Below are positions 22,180-33,400 of a DNA stretch of 64,000 bases, piece by piece. This DNA comes from Viola odorata. Taxonomy: Eukaryota; Streptophyta; Magnoliopsida; Malpighiales; Violaceae. The DNA lies in assembly GCA_963691705.1 (NCBI GenBank), contig OY829539.1:48768327-48832326 (forward strand), in the 5' to 3' direction. Made by a program: the position numbers and the translations under genes. Under the pieces are notes generated by a model, which made no database searches, was not told the DNA's origin, and saw only the letters and a program-made list of their open reading frames with translations. The first letter of the stretch is position 1. Every line of letters begins with the position of its first letter.

Positions 22180-24613
22180 CTAAGAGTAGGTAGGCGGCGG
22201 AGGCTGAGCCGGCAACCCTCCTTCAGGCGATACAGGCTGATCGGACCCACCAGCCGCCTCAAACTGATCAAGGTCTATAGCGGCAATGAGACTATCGGCG
22301 TGCTCGGATACCTTTGACAGCTCGAATTCAGGACCATCATAACAGTCAGAGAAGGCAATCAGCATGGCATCAACGACTTGATCCCGAAGCATAACCATCT
22401 TCTGGGGAACGACATTCAGCTCTGACTGAAGCTTTTCGGCTCTCCCTCTCTCCAAAACCATCTCTCATTCTCTCAGGCAAGATCTTCCAGTCGGCCATTT
22501 TTGGCATCCCTCTCTCGCTTCAAAGTAACCAACTCCTCATAAACACCCGAGAGCTCGACAGCTTTCGCCTTGGCACTATCCATCTCCGCACGAAGAACTT
22601 CCAACTCTGCCTCAAACCGGTCGCTAGCGGCCCGAGTGTTGGCAGGCTCCGCTCTCTCCTTTTCAAGATCGCCCATCAGAGACCCTATCTTCTCAGACGA
22701 ATTCTCCTACAAACATCGAAGCTGGCAGAAGGTAGAAAATACACTAGCCTGGGCTTCGACATGCTGACGCTCGAGGGACATCTCACGAAAGTGCTCTCTC
22801 TCATAATCAAGACCGACCATTCCTCCAAAAAAGACCGATAAGGGAAGCTCGCTAGCGGAGGGATTGACCACCCCCAACGCCGGCAGACCTCGCTGCGCCA
22901 GGTCCCTCAGATCCAAAAGATGAGTGATAGGGTCGTCGGGTCCAAGAGAGGAGAGATAGACATTCAAGTCTAATGGTTGTTCGCCCTGCAAATTCTCATC
23001 TGAAAGAAAAATTTCGGTGAAAAGAGGGGCAGACGTAAAATGAAGACGCGTGGGCGCCGAAGCAGATGCATCAAGAGAATAACCACCACTACCGCCGCCC
23101 ACCGAAGAAGCATTCGGAGGAGAAAGCCAGCTGGAAGTAGACACTCTACCAGGGAAACGATGAAGAGACGGCGCATCAGGAGGAGTGTTTTCCTTGTCTG
23201 CCCTCACCGAAGTATTTACAAGAAGATCTGACATCTGCACATCATCCACACCGACGAGGATTGGATTAAGTGCCCCTCCCCCCTCGGCGGACACCCCGAA
23301 AACCTCCGCGATAGAAGGCGAAGTAGTGTTACCAGCCGATGGACTCCATCCCTCCCTTTTTCGTTTCTTCTCAAGCAGACAAGCAACCCTGTCAACCACG
23401 ACGGAGGTAGTCTTCTAGACAAGAGGCTTAGGAGGTGACGGGGTCACCGAAGGCCCAGGAGGGTAGAACCTAAGAGGGATTGCAGAAAATGCCGAAAAGT
23501 TCGACAGTGGCGGCCTAGTATCCTCTGTCACCAGCACCATTTCGTCAAAAAAATCCACCGACCTTTCAGATGCACCATGGCTGGTATCCTCAGTCAATCT
23601 CAACAAGGGGGGAGTGACCAAAACCTGGGGGACGAAAGCAACCACCCCCTTTCGGAGGGACCTTGGTTTTTTGTTAGAGGGAGACTCCCCCGTTCGATGG
23701 GAAGAAGCCCCCACGACAGCTTTTTTCCGCCTCTGGAGAGACACTTTGGGGCTCTCTTCTCTCTCCACCATAGACACGCCTTCGTTTGGACCCAGCGAGG
23801 CCTCCCCATCGGTCTCATCCTCCTCAGCCTCATCTGCAGAAACAACCAGGACCATCAGAACGAGCAAATGAAACCAGGAGATAACTAAGAGAAAAACTTA
23901 CCAAGACCACACTGATCTAACGGTAGACCAGTGGCAAACAACCGCATGTTAAACGGCTTCCTAATAGTGCCACCGATAGCCTTCATGTCCGCTACCGTTA
24001 GCTCATTCGGTTGAGGCTTCATCCAAACACTATCGCTAACGGCACGGTTGAACCTAGACCTCCAAGTGGGTGAAGGCAGTTTAAGGACAAAGAAGCGATT
24101 CGCCCAATTCTTTATTGAAGAGTCGAACTTCTGGAAATTCAGGGTGAGCGGCATGACAGAGGGATCAGACCGTCGGGGGTGAATAGAAACCCAACCTCTC
24201 CTGATGCCCAATTGAAAGAAATACCTTAGGAGCGAAAGGCTAGGTCTCGCAATGCCGTTTTCCACACACACCCGAATGTAAATACCGACCCACGAATTTG
24301 GAGGAATCTGCGTTGGGTTCAGATTAAACTTATGCAACATACTAAAAACCAGTGGGTGCAGTGGAAGGCGAAACTCATATTGGAACATCCGCATGTACAA
24401 CACCCGGTCGTTCCCGGTAAAATGAGTGTTCAACCTAACCTCTGAGCCCACAAGGCAAGCCATGTAGACATCCGCCAGAATCCCACCAAATGAGACTAAC
24501 TCATTTTGCAACTCGAGCATATCGGTTATCACTGACGTCGTAACAACGATCTTGGCCTCGACCTGTGACATAGGCCTGTCCAGACCAGCAGGAGGAACAA
24601 CGGATGAAGCCAT
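22180..24613 (-). pseudogene. PF04195-type 'putative gypsy-type transposon' domain protein, broken
   Basis: Exon 1 runs 24613-23902. Its middle (YEFRLPLHPLVFSMLHKFN, PPNSWVGIYIRV, LSLLRYFFQLG) matches the plant domain called Transposase_28 or putative gypsy-type transposon (PF04195), whose biochemical role is unknown. A GT..AG intron (23834-23901) leads to exon 2, which is acidic and Ser/Pro-rich with a Glu/Arg/Ala coiled coil (about 22676-22200). Exon 2 has TAG stops at 23415-23417 and 22707-22709. Near 22470 a TGA is followed at once by a frame change, after which the coiled coil continues to 22180. The stops fit C-to-T changes of Gln or Arg codons. In Tat-lineage Ty3/gypsy elements such domains occur as extra, often antisense, ORFs before the 3' LTR, which fits the position here. 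Confidence 0.7.
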
Positions 24614-25147
24614 GGGAAAAGAAGGAGGAGAAGAGAACAGAATCTGAGATACGCAAGAAGAGGAGAGGAAAGCTTCTCAGTTTTGTTTGTTTTTCTCTGA
24701 TTTCTCTTGTTTCTTTGGAGAGAAAGGAGAGAGGGAGAGCGGCGCGCTATGTAGGGCATCACACGACCGATGAGGAAACAACGCGTGGCAAGAAAACCCT
24801 TGAGAATACCTTTCCCCATGCTTTGACAAATCATTTCGGCTAACTCAAAAGCCCCTCCTATATTTTCAACTTGGATTTGACGAACGATCGCGCACCACGT
24901 AAGCGCGCACGTGCGTTCAACCATCATTACCCCTGCTCCGCATTTAATGAGACATGACGGTACCATTATTCGGCCCAAGAACAAACGCAAAGCCTACGAA
25001 AAGCGGAGAAGGCCCAAGCTCTTTTTTACGACCCATCTTCACAATCATTCTCTAGCAAACCGCGCCCAAGGAACAAACGGACCTCATGGTCGAACAGGTA
25101 TCGGACTAAGCCCTTGGTAAACACTCGGACTCGTCGTCGTTCATGCA

Positions 25148-25560
25148 TGATAATACATAATCAGGCCATAGGGGCATTATGGACCCCCCCCCCCCCCCCC
25201 CCCAGCAAGGGACCACTGCCAACGTGTCAGTCAAACGATCGCCCAGTGCACCTTTGGGTCAAACGGCCAACCTATGACCTAACAGCGGAAGAGGCGTCGT
25301 TAGACAACACGTGTCCCGCTATCGGACGCAGCGCCTTGGCGACACGTGGCCCACCGACTTAGGAGGGAAAGGCCTATAAATACCCTCCCTATCCCCCACT
25401 AACGGGAGGTAAGCATTCCAACCGGACTGTTCACTAAGACCCTTCACTATTCACACATCACTCATACTATTTTGACCGTCGGAGTCTCTACACCGGAGAC
25501 CCCCTCCGGTGCTTTTCAGGTACTACGTGACAAGCCAGATCCATTAGAGGGACCCACACA
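25148..25560 (+). repeat. LTR-like promoter segment (probable 3' LTR, end uncertain)
   Basis: The segment begins TGATAATACATAATCA, shared with 18419. It contains a run of 20 Cs (25184-25203), two CACGTG G-boxes (25308-25313 and 25343-25348) and a TATA box (ggcctataaa, 25371-25380) reading rightward, followed by a CT-rich leader-like stretch. Orientation is opposite to the three small genes on its left. I could not fix its right border, find a target duplication or see a polypurine tract, so the LTR identity is inferred. Confidence 0.5.
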
Positions 25561-26960
25561 GCTACTTCAGATCTACTCCATTAAACGTTTTTACTATCTA
25601 ACCCCCACCCCATATCCAAGATTATCAACTAGTTTTTTTTTCTCATTTGAACTCATGGTATATTTGGAAACAAACTTTGGACTCCAAACTTTTGATATGC
25701 ATGTATATGTATGATAAATTTGGATAGATGGTGGCTGGTATAATATATTTATTTATTTATTGTGAAGTGAGTTATATGCATTTAATTTTTAATTTTTTCA
25801 ATTTTGTGGTTCTTTATCCTAATTTTCTAAAACTCTTTTTTATACTTTTTAGATTTTGTGATAAGAAAATTAAAGTAAAAAATTCAGGTCATAACCGTAA
25901 AAATGTACCGTGTACTTACGAAAGGTCCAAAATAATAATTTTTATCAAATCTAACAAAAAAAAAAACATAAGGTCCATTGTAAGTGTAACACCATCGCAC
26001 GTGAAACATAATAAAAATTGATTTAATCAAATAGTAAAAAAGAAAAGTACCATTTTATAAACTATAATTTTTTTTTTAGTTTACCTTAGCTTTATTCATG
26101 TAAAAACAATTATTTAGATTTTTCACGTCAGCTTTTAGGATTTTTCAAATTTTAATTATTAGTTTGTTTATGCTGTCGAGTAATGACACATGATATTAAT
26201 TTATTAAAATATAATTAAATTATATAAAAAATCATATAATTTATGAAAAATATTTAACTTTTGCGCCATACAATTATAATATAAATTTTATATTTTCCAA
26301 AAAGTTGTAGTTTTTAACATTTCTAATAGTTTAAAAAATCAAAATAAAATGGTAAAAAAATTCAGAAATTTGTGCAAATTTGGAAAAAATGTAACAGATA
26401 TGAAAGTTAAAAAATTAATACGAGACATTTTTAAAAATATTGAGAAATATAAAATTTAAAAAAATTGTAAAAAAATTAACTAGTTTTTCATTGTTTTAGG
26501 TCCTTTTTACATTTTTTTTCGTCCAAATTGTGTTCTATATGATTTTTTTAATTATTATAAAGATTAAATTACAATTTTTGAAAAAACAATAATATTTATA
26601 TTATATGGTTTTAAATTATACGAGGTAAAATGTAACATTTTGTAAACTAAAAGTTTTTTTTAACGTAGTTTCCATTGAAACATTTACGGTTTACCGAATG
26701 GCGGAAAAGAAAAGTTGATTTAAAATATTAATTGGACTAATTCTAAAATTTTGTATAGGAACTAGAATGAACTTTTAGCCCTTTTTTTTATTGGCTAATT
26801 AAAACTCGCACGCACGACGGCGTTCGACGCCCTGCTTGCAAATCTCTCCATACAAATAAACGATGATCCTGCGGTAATTTTCCTCTCTTCCCCAAATTGC
26901 TCAAAACCCTAATCCTCGAATCTCGATTGCTTCCTCTAAACCCCCGATTCAAGGTTACCC
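25561..26960. other. AT-rich intergenic DNA
   Basis: Very AT-rich with many poly-A and poly-T tracts. No supported gene. The last part (26905-26915, aaaccctaatcc) has a telo-box-like motif ahead of a small reading frame. Confidence 0.5.
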
Positions 26961-27267
26961 ATGTCGCGCCATGGAATTGATTTGAGGGTTTTGAGAGTTA
27001 AGTTGCAGATTTTATCAGCCCAACTGGAATTTGGTCTGAGAAGTTGATGAATTGGTGGCAGAGACGGATGAATTGCCGGGAAAATTGAAGGAATTGAGGG
27101 CAACAAATCAGAATTTCGAGTCCATGATGGTTGCATTATTGGAAACTTTACCCCGTCCACCACTAGTTGGTGATGAAGACGATGGCGATGCTAAGGATTA
27201 CCAGAAGACGAAGACGACAAGCCAATGGCTCAATAAAAAAGATAATTTTAACTGCTGCTGTGTTTAA
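26961..27267 (+). pseudogene. Small coiled-coil-like reading frame, frame-broken, unrecognised
   Basis: An ATG at 26961 opens MSRHGIDLRVLRVKLQIL..LEFG and stops at 27039-27041. A second frame in the same direction continues with a protein-like Glu/Leu-rich stretch (DELPGKLKELRATNQNFE) and an acidic tail, stopping at 27265-27267. Together they would make about 100 residues of helical character. An upstream telo-box and CT-rich leader resemble a real plant promoter. I do not recognise the protein. The alternatives are a decayed gene copy, a short gene with a hidden intron, or chance. Confidence 0.3.
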
Positions 27268-27481
27268 CATGATATAATGTTGTAATATTTATCTAAGTCA
27301 GTCGAAGCAAACAATATTATCCAGGGGCCTAACATTGCAGATAGATCTCCCACATTCACCAAATGACCAAATGGTGACGAACAAGTTTCCAATCACTAAT
27401 CATTCGTCGTAGTCTTTTAAAACTATGGTTGTTTAATCTTTTTGAAATCTCTTAGGATTTGACAATGTTTTAGTGAAATTC

Positions 27482-30400
27482 TTAGTTCTTGGTAGGCTTG
27501 GTTGTCAGACCAAACCCAAATGGAAATAGAGGGTCGTAATGTGGATCGCCAACATTCATGGGAAGTTGATCAAGTGTCTTGAACCAGGTGCGTGCAAGCT
27601 TGCCGCTGAATCCATAGTCTCCGAACAAAGCATCCACAACACCTTGGCCTTCGGTTCCCGGGAGCCACCCAGCTACGAGAGCATCAATTTTCGCAAGATA
27701 CGGCTGGATCACTACCGGGCGGCCAGAGATGACTACCACAACACATTTGACAGCTCCACACACATTTTTGATGGTGCTTGGCCCAGGTTCAGGTATAGTT
27801 AGATTGGAGCTGTCACCGTACATTTCTGCGTAGGGTGGCTCACCGACAACAACAATGGCGTAGGAGAATTTGTTGGACTTGACAAATTGTGCATCAGGGT
27901 TCTCATTGTAAACAACTTGGGTAGTAGGATCAACTGTGTTCTTCACAGCATTGAGGATTGTGGTACCTGGTTATAAAGACAGAACTCTGTTAGAGTCGGT
28001 AATCAACAGTAATATCGAAGAAAATTGATAATTTCACAATAAGTCATTCCAGATAACTGGATGCCTGACAGCCTGACACTATAACACCAGTTAAAAAGTA
28101 GTGATCTTGTTGCATGTGGTTCCGGTTAACCAAATTGTCTCAAGCAGATGTTGATGACTTCTAAGTCCTAACCTATCGCGTTCCAAGCGATTTTCCAACC
28201 TAAACAACTAACTTAGTAATGCCTATAACTGGAAAAATCTGCGAGAAACATACCAGTTGTGAGATCATTGCCACTGAGACCCTGCCATGTAATCGTCCAG
28301 CCTCCACATTGGTAACCCAAGTTGTCAGCATGACTTCCAGCAACTAGTATCTTTGGTGATTTCTTGGGAAGGGGCAACAATGGCTTGTCAGAAACTTTGC
28401 CATTCTTTAGCAGAACAAGCGATTTCCTCACAGCTTCCCTAGCTAATTCTCTATGTTCCTATTTATGACAATATATATGTGATTAGCCAAAAAGATTTCA
28501 TTATCTGGAAAGGAAGAGTCTAATGAGAAGAAGGTTGAATCAACAAACCTGACTGCCAAGTTGGTTGACCAAGCTTAGATCAGCTAGTGGCTTTTCAAAG
28601 AGTCCCATGCCAAATTTGACCCTTAAAATTCTTCGTACAGCATCATCGATCCTTGTCATTGGGATAACATTGTTCTTCACTTGATAAGTTAAATCATCAA
28701 TGAACTCTGTGAAGTTGTAGGGAATCATGACCTGCAAAAAATGAAGACACAACAGAAGTGAAAAAAACAAGAGTAGGAAGAGAACAAAATCTATAATATG
28801 TATAGGCTACTTGAAGATGACCATAAACTACATTTCAATTTCCAGGTCACACACAAAATCAAAGTATACTAACCATGTCAATTCCAGCGTCAACTCCCAC
28901 TTCAACAGAAAATGAATAGTTAGCATGAGGAGGAGAGGTAACCCTGTCAATTCCCTGCCAATCTGATATCACGAAACCCTAAAAAATGCCCATAGATAAA
29001 ATTTATACATTAGAGTTCCCATCACTATATTTGGATTTGGATAAATAAATGATTTACTTATTTTGAACAGCTGTATTAATTACCCTAAACTTCATCTTGT
29101 TCTTTAGGAATGCAGTGACAAGATCATGATTGGCATGCATTTTCTTCCCATTCCAGCTTGAGTAGGAGACCATAACTGTCGCAACACCCTTGTTGATTGC
29201 ATTATAGTAAGCGGGCATATGGACATCCATCAGTCCCTTCAAACTGATCAAGGTGTTGTTCTCATCGATGCCCCTTATAGTGCCACCATCTCCTACAAAG
29301 TGCTTAGCACAGGCCACAACCTTTGTGCTGACCAGAGAAACAAATCAAACAGAGGAAAAAATCGTTAGTTAAAAAGTTGTCAGCCTAAAAGCATGCACTT
29401 TCGACCAGCTTTATTATTTACAGAAGGCAATTTGTTGAAGGATGCCCCTCTTGCGTGTTGGTTGAAGGATGCCGCTCTTGTCATGTTAATGCTGCCTTGG
29501 ATACTCTTGTAGATATCGCTGCCTTGGATGTAGCTCTAGTGGATGTTTTGGATATGGACGCTTGGCATGTTAACACTTGACATGTTAAAGCTTGTCACTC
29601 TTTTGGATGACATGGTGCCGCTGCTCTCTTGTGTAGTTAACACTTGTGTAGTTGTAGCTCTTGTGTAGTTGACGCTTGAGTGGTTAACACCAAGCTGCCT
29701 CTTGCTATCATCATCACATGCCACTGCTGATCACATGCCACTGCTGTGCACTTGCGGCTGCTGTGCCTCTTGCTGTCACTTGCCGCTGCTGTGCCTTAAG
29801 TCGGTTAACTACCTTAGCTGTGTTTCCTTGTGTCAGTACTTGTGTCAGTAATTGACTTTATGTACTTTAGCTTGTAAGATCTAGCCACGTGTGCCTTTCT
29901 AGAAGAATTTAGAATCTCTACTACTTATAAATACCCATGTAATATATTTCGTGTAAGACTTTTGGTGAATTAAATGAGAAAAATACTCTTTGCTGCTAAA
30001 CATAAAATAATTCCAGAATCATCATCAACCTTCAAAACCAACAAATGGTAGCGGAGCTTTATTGATCTTAAGGGTCTGTGTTGAAATCAAGAAAATCAGT
30101 TTCGTTTTGAAATCAAGAAATCAAGAAAATCAGAGTTGCTGTGAAATCAAGAAAATCAGATTTGTTTTGAAATCAAGAAAATCAAGATGTCAACCAACGC
30201 AAGTTTGCCAGCACCAACAATTTTTAATGGAGAAAACTATAATTTTTGGTCCATAAGGATGAAAGCTTTTCTTATGGCTCAAGATCTTTGGGGATCAGTT
30301 GAACAAGAATATCAACCAGCAGATACACGCGAGATGACAGTGGCTCAAATCAAGAAGGAAAAGGAGGAGTCAACCAAGAACATGAAAGCTCTCACCTTTA

Positions 30401-33400
30401 TGCATTCATGTGTGTCTGAATCTATTTTTCCAAGGCTTGTTGGCGCATCAACAGCTCATCAAGCATGGAAGATCTTGGAGGAAGAATATCAAGGCTCAGA
30501 AAAGGTACGCTCAATCAAGTTACAAACTTTGAGAAGACAGTTTGAAGGTCTCAACATGAAAGAGACAGAGAAAATCAAAGATTATTCGTCAAGAGTAATT
30601 GAAGTTGTGAATCAAATGAAGTTGCTTGGTGAGAAGTTTGAAGAAAGAAGAATTGTTGATAAAATGTTAATTACACTTCCTGAAAAATTTGATTCAGTTG
30701 CAGCCGCGATTGAACAATCAATGGATTTGTCAGTACTAACTGTTACAGAGTTGATAGGCTCCCTGCAAGCTCATGAACAAAGGCTTTTGCATAGGTCAGA
30801 AAGTACAACTGAAGGTGCGTTTCAAGCTAGGCACAATTTCAGATTCAAGCAAGATGAGAAGAAGAAGGGTGAAGAAAGTAGCAGTGGTTACAAGAAAAAT
30901 GAAGAGAATTCAGGAGCTGCGAAGAATTACAATTGGAGAGGAAATTTTCCTCCGTGTGGTGTGTGTAATAAGACCAACCATGCTGAAAAGGATTGTCTGA
31001 TGAAGATTCAATGTCGAGCCTGTGACAAATTTGGCCATAGAGAAAACGATTGCTGGAAGAAGGTAAAATGTGAAGCCTGTAAGAGATTTGGCCACATAGA
31101 AAGAGTATGCAGAGCTAAGATTCAATGTGATTTCTGCAAGAGATTTGGCCACTTTGAAAGGTTTTGCAACTTTAAGCCAAATCAAGGACGTCAACAACCT
31201 TATGCACAACAGCCAAGACCTGCAGCTCAGAATCAGAACCAGAATCAGCAAGCAAACTTCACAGAAGAACAAAAAGAAGAGTTTGCATTCACAATTGAAA
31301 CTTCACCAGATTCGGGGTGCAACAAATCGTGGTACTTGGACAGTGGTTGCTCAAGCCGTATGACGAATGATTCAACTCTTTTCAGAGAGATCGATCCAAC
31401 AGTCAAAGTTCGTGTAAAGCTAGAAAATGGAGAAGTTGTCTATTCGGAAGGGAAAGGAATAGCAACCATGCAAACCAGCAAAGGTACAAAGCTAATCAGA
31501 GATGTTCTTTTAGTTCCACAATTAAGAAACAATTTGCTTAGTGTGGGTCAAATGATGAGGAGAGGTTATTCTCTGCATTTTAAGGATGATTATTGTAGAA
31601 TTTATGATGCTGAAGGGAAAGGAGTCACTAAAGTTCCCATGATAAACAATAGCTTTCAAATTGAATGTAATTTTGCTGGTGCAAATGCATGTAATTTTGT
31701 TAGCAAAGATGAATCAAGTTTGTGGCACAGGAGATTTGGACACTTTTATTATCAAGCGTTGCAGCTAGCTCATCAAAAGAACATGGTTAGGGAACTACCT
31801 ATTGTTCAAGTAAGCAAGGAAATTTGTGAAGCATGCCAACTTGGGAAGCAGCAAAGGGAAGCGTTCAGCTTAACAGGTGCTTGGAGAGCTAGTGAGAAGC
31901 TGGAATTGGTTCACACTGATCTTTGCGGACCAATGAGAACTCCATCAATGAGTGGAAACAAATACTTCCTGTTGTTTATTGATGATTTGACTAGAATGAC
32001 TTGGGTTTACTTCTTAAGACAGAAATCAGATGTGTTTACTGTGTTTAAGAAGTTCAAAGCTTTTGCTGAAAATTATAGTGGATGCAAATTGAAGACTTTG
32101 AGGTCTGATAATGGCACAGAGTACACATCATCACAATTTAATCAGTTTTGTGAAGAACATGGTGTTGACAGACAGCTTACAACTCCCTACACACCTCAGT
32201 AGAATGGTGTTTCCGAGAGGAAGAATCGAACAGTCATGGAGATGGCAAGATGTATGATTGCAGAGAAGTCCATGCCGAAGAAATTTTGGGCAGAGGCTGT
32301 TTTTACAGCAGTGTATTTGCAGAACATACTTCCTACAAGGCCTGTTGAAGGTGTCACTCCGATTGAAGCATGGTGTGGGGTGAAACCAAGTGTTAAACAT
32401 CTAAGAGTGTTTGGTTCTGTGTGTTATGTTCATGTTCCAGCAGAAAGAAGACATAAACTTGAAGACAAAGCTGTAAAGGGTGTATTTCTTGGCTATAACA
32501 CAGCTTCAAAGGGTTATAGGGTGTTGAATCTTCAAACCGAGAAGGTGATTATAAGTAGAGATGTGAAGGTTGATGAAGACGCAATGTGGAATTGGGATGA
32601 GAAGAAAGTGGAAAGAAAAAGTGAGCTGAAAGCAGAAATGCAAAATGATGCTATTGCAAGTCCTGAAAGTGGTGAATCACATCGACGCTTTGAAGTTGGT
32701 GAATCATCTCATGTCAATGAGGAAGACTATGACTCTGACAGCCCACCAAGGAAAGTTAGATCTCTCTCTGATGTCTATGAGAGGTGTAACTTTGCCTGCA
32801 CTGAACCTACTTGTGTTGAAGAAGCTATGCAGCATGATGAATGGAAAGATGCAATGAAGGAGGAGCTGAAAATGATAGAGAAAAATCAGACTTGGGAGAT
32901 GGTGGACAAGCCACAGGAAAAGAAGGTCATTGGTGTCAAATGGATCTTCAAAACTAAGAAGAATCCAGATGGGAGTGTAAACAAGTTCAAGGCCAGATTG
33001 GTTGCAAAGGGGTATGCTCAAGTAGCTGGAATTGATTATGGTGACACGTTTTCTCCAGTCGCGAGACATGATACAATAAGAATGTTGCTGGCTTTAGCTG
33101 CGCAAAATTATTGGCAAGTTCATCATTTAGATGTGAAATCAGCTTTTCTTAACGGATACTTGCAGGAAGAGGTGTTCGTTGATCAACCAGAAGGCTTCCA
33201 AGTTGAGGGAAGTGAAGACAAGGTGTACAGGTTGAAGAAAGCTCTTTATGGACTGAAACAAGCACCAAGGGCATGGTATAGCAGGATTGATGCTTACTTT
33301 GCTCAAAAAGGATTTTTCAGAAGCTCAAGCGAAGCAACTTTGTATGTTAGAGCTGAAAAGAATGATGTGTTGATTGTCTCCTTGTATGTTGATGATTTGT

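Noticed and set aside
29536..29724. Frame in the Copia LTR, seen again at 34445-34651
   Set aside because: It is present in both LTRs because they are repeats and contains the small tandem duplications; no sign of a real gene.
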